Shown here piece after piece: positions 1 through 5,010 of a DNA stretch of 5,010 nt. This DNA comes from Deltaproteobacteria bacterium. Its GTDB lineage: Bacteria; Myxococcota; B64-G9. Below the pieces are notes generated by a model. It saw only the letters and a program-made list of their open reading frames with translations. It did no database searches and was not told the origin of the DNA. The position numbers were made by a program, and so were the translations under genes. The DNA is taken from assembly GCA_030591745.1 (NCBI GenBank), contig JAUVAM010000367.1:1-5010 (forward strand), written 5' to 3'. Numbering within the stretch: the stretch's first letter is position 1; each line of letters begins with the position of its first letter.

Positions 1-1340
1 ATGGGACTGTATACCCGCGTGCGCAAAACACCAGACAGGTTGATGCTGGTGGCGATGCCGGTACGCTTGGCGCGAGTCTCCAACACCACCATGTGATAAC
101 CTTCACCCATCTTCCAATCCAGCTTCAACAAATTAATCGGGCTATGCCCCACCAGCGCCTGACTGGAAGTCGTATCGGGACCAAGGGCGGGGACCATTTG
201 CCCCGAGGCATCCAAACCCCGGATATTCCAAAATTTGGGATGGGTGATGATCCAACCCTCGTCATCAAAAAGGTAGGTATAATCCGCATCCCGGTATCCG
301 GCAAAAACGGTGGCGTTCTCCTCCATGGCCTTGATGTGCTGAGTAAATTGCATCAGGTGCAGATGGTCCAAGGCCAAAGTCACCACCCCGGCAGCGCGCC
401 CCTCCTCATCCAGAACCTTGGTGGCAAATCGAATAACACCATCATAGCGCCGTCCTTCGACTACGTCCTCCGGCGCGACGCTGTCGACGATCTGTCGAAG
501 CTCCAATTCGCGGGCCTGAAGCTGCTCCGGACTGACTTCCTCCGGGGCCTCTACAAGGATGTGCCCCGACTGGTGTGGCCCACGGTAGACGAGCATGGTC
601 CCGTCTTCAGCCCGGAAGCTATTGACAAACTCCACATCACCGGCTGCCCTGAGCATCTCATAGAGCAAGTATCGATATAGGTTCTTGGCCTCGGCGTCCC
701 GGTGCTCTAAGCTGGCGATGATTTTCTCGATGCCAAGCTGTTCGATGCGATTGACATGAAAACCGTTCAGATGCGAGACGTAGACCTCTCCCGCATCAGC
801 CTTCCATGCCTCCTGGAAGTACACCTCCGAACGATAGGTGGTCTTGGCCGGATCGCTGACCTGACGCAGGCCCTTGCCCGCGACCACCTGCCCCCGATGA
901 ATGCGGATGCGCTCTTTGCCGTCTGGCCCAATGAAGGACACCTCCTTGAACAACAGAGCCTCACCTCGCTCGTCAACCATGGCCTCGTTGCTTCCAGCGC
1001 GCACCCAAACCGCCCGTTTGTGCTGTTTGGCAAAGGCGACAAAGGCATCTGGATTGTGAGGCTGTTGAGCCAACTGGCCTAACAGGTCCTCGCAGTGGTG
1101 AAGAAAGCCAGCCACCCGGTGGGCGACACGCTCCGCTCTTCGCTCGTAGGTCCGGCTGGTTTCATCGGCCAACTCCCTCACCGAATCCAACTGAGCGCTG
1201 ACATAGATCTCAACCGCGCCCAGGGGCACCACGCTCAGGACAAAAAAAGCAGCCAACACCTTCCAATAAAGCGAACGTCCCGGCCGAGCTCTTTGCAAAG
1301 CCTGTTCTGGTTCATCGCGAGACAAAGACCCTCCCCTCAT
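1..1340 (-). CDS. Membrane-anchored Cache-type sensor protein, partial (C-terminal output domain outside window)
   Basis: This reading frame is open from 1340 to the left edge (446 codons plus two bases) with no stop, so the 3' end is missing. Residues 1-24 are a basic, Arg-rich cytoplasmic N-terminus. Residues about 25-47 form one hydrophobic membrane helix (YWKVLAAFFVLSVVPLGAV). The rest, about 48-446, is soluble and presumably periplasmic. It opens with a helix (about 51-90), followed by segments typical of double-Cache sensors: YFQEAWKADAGEVYVSHLNG (174-193), a strand with GVVTLALD (318-325), and YTYLFDDEGWIITHPKFWNI (354-373). Cache domains bind small ligands outside the cell and pass the signal through a second membrane helix to a kinase, phosphatase, cyclase or methyl-accepting domain. 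None of these is reached here, so the output is unknown. An in-frame TGA, which is the stop of the preceding kinase, lies six codons upstream of the ATG at 1340. A TTG at 1325-1323 is a rival start with a better ribosome site. Its position right after a histidine kinase suggests co-transcription. No CxxCH haem motif is seen. The membrane-sensor call is fairly secure; the exact Cache subfamily is inferred. Confidence 0.85.
   Translation of the reverse strand, partial: MRGGSLSRDEPEQALQRARPGRSLYWKVLAAFFVLSVVPLGAVEIYVSAQLDSVRELADETSRTYERRAERVAHRVAGFLHHCEDLLGQLAQQPHNPDAFVAFAKQHKRAVWVRAGSNEAMVDERGEALLFKEVSFIGPDGKERIRIHRGQVVAGKGLRQVSDPAKTTYRSEVYFQEAWKADAGEVYVSHLNGFHVNRIEQLGIEKIIASLEHRDAEAKNLYRYLLYEMLRAAGDVEFVNSFRAEDGTMLVYRGPHQSGHILVEAPEEVSPEQLQARELELRQIVDSVAPEDVVEGRRYDGVIRFATKVLDEEGRAAGVVTLALDHLHLMQFTQHIKAMEENATVFAGYRDADYTYLFDDEGWIITHPKFWNIRGLDASGQMVPALGPDTTSSQALVGHSPINLLKLDWKMGEGYHMVVLETRAKRTGIATSINLSGVLRTRVYSP
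1329..1337 (-). promoter_or_regulatory. Shine-Dalgarno-like sequence inside the 5' end of the sensor gene
   Basis: Read on the minus strand, the bases just after the ATG at 1340 are AGGGGAGGG, followed by TCT and then an in-frame TTG at 1325-1323. The ATG itself has no purine-rich site in front of it (the preceding bases read GTACGACTTGTCTGT). Measured from GGAGG, the distance to the TTG is about 4 nt; from AGGGG it is about 7 nt. This favours TTG as the true start and would shorten the protein by five residues, leaving the membrane helix intact. The alternative is that the ATG is used through translational coupling to the upstream kinase, and the purine run is simply coding (Arg-Gly-Gly). 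Confidence 0.45.
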
Positions 1341-1358
1341 ACAGACAAGTCGTACAAA

Positions 1359-3077
1359 TCAGTCGTCGACACAGACGTCGGAATCAGGGGCTCTTGGCCC
1401 GACGTCCACCACCACAGGCTTCTCTGCCTTACTTGGTTTCTTGCCGGCCGGCAGGTGGATGGTGAAGGCGGTGCCCACACCCGGGGTGCTTTCCAGGCTA
1501 ATCTCGCCTCGATGGTGCTCCACAATGCGTGAGACAATGCTCAAGCCCAAGCCCGTACCCTGCCCCGCCGACTTGGTGGTAAAGAAGGGCTCAAACCCGC
1601 GATCGACATCCTTGGGCTGGATGCCGGTGCCGGTGTCCGCGACGAGCAACTCCACCTTGCCTGGGCTCAAGGCCCGGGTGCTCATGGAAAGCTCGCCGCC
1701 ACCATCCATGGACTGACAAGCGTTGGTCACCAAATTGATGATGAGTTGCAAAATCTGGGTTCGGTTGGCCGTCAAAACAGGAAGTTCATCAGCCAATTCC
1801 CGGTTGACCAGTACGTCATGCTTGCGGATGGTGTGCTCGCAAAAACTCAAACCCTGAGCCACCAAATCGTTGATGGCCAAAGGCTCGGGTTCCTCGGCTG
1901 ATGGCCGGCCATAGCTGACCAGGTCCCGCGTTAACTTCTGGATACGCCCGGCTCCTTCGACAATTTTCTCCACCTTGGCCAAATCCCCGCTGTCCGTCCC
2001 GGCAGACTGCATCTTTTTCTGCAGGTACTCGCCATAAACCGAAATGGAGGTCAGTGGGTTATTCAGCTCATGGACCACGCCGGCGGCCAACTTGCCCAAG
2101 GTGGCCATCTTCTCTGCCTCAATGACCTGGGTTTCCAAGGAGCGCATCAGGGTCATGTCCTGGCCCACGAGAATCAGGCTGTCGATGTCGCCGTCCCGAT
2201 CCTTCAGACTGGACAAGTAGAACACCATCTGCACCATCTTCCCGTCACGATTGCGCATGCGGGTCTCCACCCCGGCTGTGGAAGATTTGCCTGAAATGGC
2301 ATTCGAGATGACTTCAGCGATGCGCTCCTGATCTTCGGCCAAAAGCCATTGGAACAAATCGGTGCCCAGGACTTGATCCTTGGCGAAGCCCAACAGGTTC
2401 TCCATGGCTCGGTTGAAAACCAAAATTTGCCGATTGGTATCGGTGACGACAAACAAGGCGTTGGCCTGTTCGAGGATGTCGGACAGATAGTCTTTCAGGT
2501 AGGCCGTTTCTTCCAGCAAACGCTGATTGCGCATGGCCATGGCCAACTGATTGGCCAAAGAGATCAGCAGCACTTCGTCGTCATCTCCAAGCCCGACCCC
2601 TTCAGGGCTCTCCAGTTGCACCGCCCCAAAGAGTTGGTTGTCCGCGACCAGGGGCACATGAATGGAGTGCAGACTGTCCTCGAAGAGTTGCTGCGGTTCG
2701 TCCACCACTTCCACCAGGTGAGCCTGTTCTACAGCCGGATCCAGCCGGGTCTTGACCAGGGCCTTGCGAGTCAAATGAATGCGGCTGACCGCACCTGGGT
2801 TGATGGGCCCCTGGTAATCCACCATGGTGGTCACCAGGCTCTTGGGATCCATCAACTGCACCAGATAGTGAACCTCGGGAAAGAGGCTCTTGATGGAATC
2901 CACGATGATCCCCAGGATCTCTTCCTGACTGGTGCCCAAATTCAAAGCCTTGCCCAAGCCCATGAAAACCCGCTGCACTTGCCTCGCGTATTTCAACTGG
3001 GCCAAAGCGTCGCGAAGACGCTCATTGGCTTCATCGATGGGATCGTAGCTCTGTTCCATCTCGTCGACCATGCTCAC
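1359..3077 (-). CDS. Cytoplasmic GAF-PAS sensor histidine kinase (complete)
   Basis: A 572-residue hybrid-free histidine kinase that should autophosphorylate on His and pass the phosphoryl group to a receiver Asp. Domains in order: a short N-terminal coiled coil (about 13-35); a GAF domain (about 36-188); a PAS domain (about 196-310), with LFVVTDTNRQILVFNRAMEN at its start; a HisKA/DHp domain (about 320-390), with AAGVVHELNNPLTS and phospho-acceptor His336; and a HATPase_c domain (about 432-545). The ATP site is intact: N-box NLVTNA (Asn448, Asn452), G1 box DTGTGI (Asp481), F-box FEPFFTTK (495-502) and G2 box GQGTGLGLS (505-513). No membrane helix is present, so it acts in the cytoplasm. The tail from about 546 to 572 lies past the kinase fold, is rich in Lys/Pro then Asp, and looks disordered. 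The frame opens with GTG at 3077, directly after an in-frame TAG. The ATG at 3071 has better upstream spacing and is at least as likely. The preceding gene ends 25 nt away. The specific signal and cognate target are unknown; the nearest candidate target is the receiver of the upstream gene. Confidence 0.96.
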   Translation of the reverse strand: MSMVDEMEQSYDPIDEANERLRDALAQLKYARQVQRVFMGLGKALNLGTSQEEILGIIVDSIKSLFPEVHYLVQLMDPKSLVTTMVDYQGPINPGAVSRIHLTRKALVKTRLDPAVEQAHLVEVVDEPQQLFEDSLHSIHVPLVADNQLFGAVQLESPEGVGLGDDDEVLLISLANQLAMAMRNQRLLEETAYLKDYLSDILEQANALFVVTDTNRQILVFNRAMENLLGFAKDQVLGTDLFQWLLAEDQERIAEVISNAISGKSSTAGVETRMRNRDGKMVQMVFYLSSLKDRDGDIDSLILVGQDMTLMRSLETQVIEAEKMATLGKLAAGVVHELNNPLTSISVYGEYLQKKMQSAGTDSGDLAKVEKIVEGAGRIQKLTRDLVSYGRPSAEEPEPLAINDLVAQGLSFCEHTIRKHDVLVNRELADELPVLTANRTQILQLIINLVTNACQSMDGGGELSMSTRALSPGKVELLVADTGTGIQPKDVDRGFEPFFTTKSAGQGTGLGLSIVSRIVEHHRGEISLESTPGVGTAFTIHLPAGKKPSKAEKPVVVDVGPRAPDSDVCVDD

Positions 3078-3084
3078 CTACCCT
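3075..3084 (-). promoter_or_regulatory. Ribosome-binding region that decides the kinase start
   Basis: On the minus strand the sequence reads AGGGTAGGTGAGCATG. AGGG (3084-3081) lies 9 nt before the ATG at 3071 but only 3 nt before the GTG at 3077. AGGTG (3079-3075) overlaps the GTG itself, and GGTGA is a partial anti-SD match close to the ATG. The spacing favours initiation at ATG 3071, giving a protein two residues shorter (MVDEMEQ). The site sits entirely in the 25-nt gap and the first codons, so the gene has its own site while still being close enough for coupling to the upstream gene. Confidence 0.4.
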
Positions 3085-3102
3085 GTCGCTGTATTCGCTC
3101 GG

Positions 3103-4686
3103 TCATTCCGGTTCCGATGAACGATCGAGATCGACGATGCGTTGTCCCCCCACATAGGACTTCGTTTCGTATCTGGTGATGCGCCCAATCTTGCGGACGA
3201 TATCCGCCATGCGCTCTGTTTCTGAAATAACGATGTCGATAATGCGTGCCGTCGCCTCGGCATCACCCAGCTTCCGCCGTGCCATTTCTGCATACCCCAT
3301 AATCGAGGTCAAAGGTTGGTTCAGTTCATGGGCCGTGGCCCCAGCCAACTCGGCAATGAGCGCCTGCTGTTCGGTCACCATGAGCTGTTCCTGGGCCTGG
3401 CTCAGTTTCTGTTCGATCTGCAAGCGCTCTCTGAGGTCGGTCAGGATGCCAGCGGTGGCTACCTCCCGCCCGTCCTCGTAGACAATCCAAGCCGCGAGAT
3501 GTATGGGGATGACCTCCCCATTTGCCGCCACCACTTCCTTGCGAGTCGTATTGAGTGTGCCGTGCCCCCCACTGCCCTCATTCAAAAGCATGGATCGAAT
3601 CTCTCGAGCCACCCCATCCGGGTAGAGCTTGGCCACATGCATGCGCCCCAGCACATCCTCTGCATCATAACCCCAGATACGCTCGGCACCCTTGTTGAAC
3701 AGAATGATGGTGCCATGACGATCCGCGGCCACGATGGCATCCACGGATGAGTCGATGACGCTTTCCATAAACTGCTTGGTGTGGCGCAATTCGTTGGCCA
3801 CACGCACGTTGCGCAAGGCCAAGGCCACTGCGGCCGTAACCGCGTTGGCAAAGAAAATATCTCTCCGCGACAAGGAACGATCGAAACGATCCGAGCGAAG
3901 AAACAACAATCCATCCACTTTGTCGTTGTGCATCATCGGGAACAACGCGATGGAGCCGATACCCTTCTCGACCAGGGTGGGCAGGATGCTCTGCAGCGAC
4001 GCGTGCTCTTCCACCCGGCTGACCACCAAAGGCTTGCGACTGGCCATGACCTCTTTGAACTCGGGGTAGTTTTCGATGGGCACGCGCAGGTCATGAATAG
4101 ACGAATCCTCGCTGGCAGCCACCACCCGAGCCTGATCGTCGCCTACGGGAAAGAGCACCACGGCGCACCGATCCACCCTGAGCACCTCGGCCGTACGCAC
4201 GGCAACCAAATGCAGCAACTCCGGCAAATCCAGCGAGGAGGCCAAGAGTCGGGTCAACTCCAACAAAGCCACCTGCTCTTCCGGCTCGCCCGTCATGGGC
4301 ACCCGGCGCAAACGCGCAGCCAATCGAGCCTTCAAGGCCGTGCGGTCAAAGGGCTTGGCCACAAAGTCATCCGCCCCGGCAGAAAAAGCCTCGCGCACCT
4401 TATTCGGATCCGGATCCACGGTCATGACCAAAACAGCAGTATGAGAAGTGACCGGATCGGCCTTCAAGGACTCACAAACAGTCAAGCCATCCACGCCCGG
4501 CAAGTTCAAATCCAAAAGCACCGCATCCGGGTTATGCCGCTGGGCCTGGGCCAGGCCGTCTTCTCCCGTGGCCGCATGCAAAACCTCGTAGGCCGGGCTC
4601 AAGCAGGCCTCCAAGTATTCGCGAGTGTCCGGGTTGTCGTCGATAACCAACACCCGGGCATGGGTCTTGCTGGATTCACCTAACAC
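3103..4686 (-). CDS. Receiver-GAF-PAS-HisKA protein lacking the ATPase domain
   Basis: A 527-residue soluble signalling protein. The receiver domain (about 10-128) has acidic pocket Asp16-Asp17, phospho-acceptor Asp59 (AVLLDLNLPG), Thr89 and Lys111 (KPF), so it should be phosphorylatable. A GAF domain follows (about 139-297), then a PAS domain (about 302-420; SVDAIVAADRHGTIILFNKG), a coiled-coil linker (about 420-440), and a HisKA/DHp domain (about 440-507) with AGATAHELNQPLTSIMGYAE and His453. The chain then ends within about 20 residues (RYETKSYVGGQRIVDLDRSS), with no N, G1, F or G2 boxes, so it cannot bind ATP through a CA domain of its own. Only 25 nt separate its TGA from the next gene, leaving no room for a frameshifted ATPase domain. 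It could act as a histidine phosphotransfer module, a heterodimer partner trans-phosphorylated by another CA domain, or a non-catalytic scaffold; which one is inference. The start is GTG at 4686, the only good choice ahead of the first receiver strand (ARVLVIDD), because an in-frame TAA lies four codons upstream. No clear Shine-Dalgarno sequence precedes it. Confidence 0.93.
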   Translation of the reverse strand: MLGESSKTHARVLVIDDNPDTREYLEACLSPAYEVLHAATGEDGLAQAQRHNPDAVLLDLNLPGVDGLTVCESLKADPVTSHTAVLVMTVDPDPNKVREAFSAGADDFVAKPFDRTALKARLAARLRRVPMTGEPEEQVALLELTRLLASSLDLPELLHLVAVRTAEVLRVDRCAVVLFPVGDDQARVVAASEDSSIHDLRVPIENYPEFKEVMASRKPLVVSRVEEHASLQSILPTLVEKGIGSIALFPMMHNDKVDGLLFLRSDRFDRSLSRRDIFFANAVTAAVALALRNVRVANELRHTKQFMESVIDSSVDAIVAADRHGTIILFNKGAERIWGYDAEDVLGRMHVAKLYPDGVAREIRSMLLNEGSGGHGTLNTTRKEVVAANGEVIPIHLAAWIVYEDGREVATAGILTDLRERLQIEQKLSQAQEQLMVTEQQALIAELAGATAHELNQPLTSIMGYAEMARRKLGDAEATARIIDIVISETERMADIVRKIGRITRYETKSYVGGQRIVDLDRSSEPE

Positions 4687-4692
4687 GCCCGG

Positions 4693-4721
4693 AATTTACC
4701 ACGCCCCCGAAAAGGGCACAA
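4693..4721 (-). promoter_or_regulatory. Weak sigma-70-like promoter candidate for the operon
   Basis: On the minus strand TTGTGC (4721-4716) and TAAATT (4698-4693) are separated by exactly 17 nt. They match the -35 consensus TTGACA at three of six positions and the -10 consensus TATAAT at four of six. Transcription would begin about 6-7 nt after the -10 box, which is at or within a base or so of the GTG start codon at 4686. That implies a leaderless message and would fit the absence of a ribosome site. The match is weak, and a chance occurrence or a promoter further upstream is quite possible. Confidence 0.25.
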
Positions 4722-4754
4722 GCCAAGCCGACTTGTTAAGCATCACCCGGATTT

Positions 4755-4770
4755 CAGGATCAGGATCAGG
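4755..4770. repeat. Short 6-bp tandem repeat (CAGGAT)n
   Basis: CAGGATCAGGATCAGG is two full and one partial copy of a hexamer. It is followed directly by the 8-bp palindrome GGCCGGCC (4769-4776, overlapping by two bases). It lies about 70-85 bases upstream of the first gene's start. It could be simple slippage sequence or part of a regulator site; nothing further supports a function. Confidence 0.5.
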
Positions 4771-4850
4771 CCGGCCAATGAGCAATTGGGGCACTTTCGA
4801 GGTTCTTAGCTACAACAAGTCGAGAAACTCACGAACGAAACCAGGAGACC

Positions 4851-4876
4851 AGCTTCTGGGGTCAGCTTCTGGGGTC
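4851..4876. repeat. 13-bp perfect tandem duplication abutting the inverted repeat
   Basis: AGCTTCTGGGGTC occurs twice head to tail (4851-4863 and 4864-4876), and the second copy is followed by AG as the first is. The GGGGTC end of the second copy is the outer end of the left arm of the 26-bp inverted repeat, so the duplication reaches into the element's boundary. This is what replication slippage or imprecise insertion at the element's end would leave. Confidence 0.85.
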
Positions 4877-4974
4877 AGACACCGGCACTTGACACATAGC
4901 CAAATCCCTGGTTTTCCATCGCAACTAACTGATCAACCACGATCCCAAGTGTCAAGTGCCGGTGTCTGACCCCA
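4870..4974. repeat. Perfect 26-bp inverted repeat with 53-nt spacer, REP/MITE-like element
   Basis: The left arm (4870-4895) begins TGGGGTCAGACACCGGCACT, and the right arm (4949-4974) is its exact reverse complement over all 26 bases. The spacer is 4896-4948. Pairing stops abruptly at both ends (C against T outside, A against A inside). A 26-bp perfect stem in an intergenic region is far beyond chance and would form a stable stem-loop in single-stranded DNA or RNA. There is no T-run after either arm, so it is not a standard intrinsic terminator. Palindromes starting GGGGTCAGAC resemble, from memory, dispersed repeats found near IS200-like REP-associated transposases; this link is inference. 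No transposase gene is visible in the window. Confidence 0.8.
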
Positions 4975-4997
4975 TAAAACTCCCGGGGTCATGTCTT

Positions 4998-5010
4998 GCC
5001 TCCGTGAGGC
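4998..5010. repeat. Small hairpin at the window edge
   Basis: GCCTCCGTGAGGC has a 5-bp perfect stem (GCCTC with GAGGC) around a CGT loop. It reaches the last base, so the stem may be longer beyond the window. On the minus strand the same bases contain GGAGG, a possible ribosome site. It could be part of a terminator, of the neighbouring repeat element, or chance. Confidence 0.35.

Larger units (their letters stand above)
4687..5010. other. Non-coding flank upstream of the operon
   Basis: These 324 bases carry no convincing gene on either strand. The frame open here on the plus strand (ATG at 4625) starts inside the antisense of the receiver gene and resembles no known protein family. The stretch holds a weak promoter-like pair next to the GTG start, a 6-bp tandem repeat, a 13-bp tandem duplication, a perfect 26-bp inverted repeat and a small hairpin at the edge. 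The part nearest the operon (4687-4850) is the natural place for its promoter. The part from 4851 outward looks like repetitive or mobile DNA rather than regulatory DNA. Confidence 0.7.

Noticed and set aside
93..680. A 195-codon plus-strand frame at the left end
   Set aside because: The minus strand here encodes a continuous Cache-like sensor protein with recognisable motifs; the plus-strand frame is its antisense shadow.
3078..3102. Possibility that the first gene's missing ATPase domain is restored by a frameshift
   Set aside because: Only 25 nt separate the stop from the next gene, and that gene starts with its own coiled coil and GAF domain rather than N- and G-boxes.
2349..3179. A 276-codon plus-strand frame opposite the kinase GAF and PAS region
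   Set aside because: It has the same His/Gln-rich shadow composition, no domain, and it overlaps a complete histidine kinase and the gap between genes.
3781..4683. A 300-codon open frame on the plus strand opposite the receiver-GAF gene
   Set aside because: It is antisense to a clearly assigned protein, its translation is rich in His, Gln and Arg with no recognisable domain, and long antisense frames are expected opposite GC-rich genes.
4705..4735. Sigma-54 (-24/-12) promoter on the minus strand around CTTGGCTTGTGCCC
   Set aside because: The GG and GC core pairs are not at the required 10-nt spacing.
4625..4969. A 114-codon plus-strand frame covering the right flank
   Set aside because: It begins within the antisense of the receiver domain, crosses the palindrome, and its translation shows no recognisable family.
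4870..4974. Intrinsic terminator
   Set aside because: The stem is long and perfect but the loop is 53 nt and no T-run follows either arm on either strand.
4851..4991. CRISPR array
   Set aside because: The repeated GGGGTCA-containing units are inverted or directly abutting, with no regular spacers and no cas gene.

Overview
The window is a minus-strand signal-transduction cluster of three closely packed genes with a non-coding flank on the right (4687-5010). Base composition is moderately GC-rich. The domain style (soluble GAF-PAS histidine kinases, an N-terminal receiver on a sensor protein, a dCache-type membrane sensor) is common in Deltaproteobacteria-like lineages (Desulfobacterota, Myxococcota and relatives). 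That placement is an inference from architecture; no taxonomic marker is present.

Transcription runs right to left. The first gene (4686-3103) encodes a receiver-GAF-PAS-HisKA protein. It carries an intact phospho-acceptor Asp and an intact H-box His, but stops right after the dimerisation/phosphotransfer helices and has no ATP-binding domain. After a 25-nt gap comes the second gene (3077-1359), a complete cytoplasmic GAF-PAS-HisKA-HATPase_c histidine kinase. After another 18 nt (or 33 nt if a TTG start is used) the third gene starts at 1340 or 1325 and runs off the left edge. It encodes one N-terminal membrane helix followed by a long Cache-like extracytoplasmic sensor domain; its output domain lies outside the window.

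The tight spacing suggests one operon and one pathway. A plausible model is that the complete kinase supplies phosphoryl groups to the receiver and/or the orphan DHp domain of the first protein, while the membrane protein senses an external ligand. No DNA-binding output domain is visible, so the final target is unknown.

The right flank holds no convincing gene. It contains a perfect 26-bp inverted repeat with a 53-nt spacer (4870-4974), a 13-bp tandem duplication running into its left arm (4851-4876), a short 6-bp tandem repeat, a small hairpin at the window edge, and a weak promoter-like sequence just before the first gene. The inverted repeat resembles a REP/MITE-like mobile palindrome.
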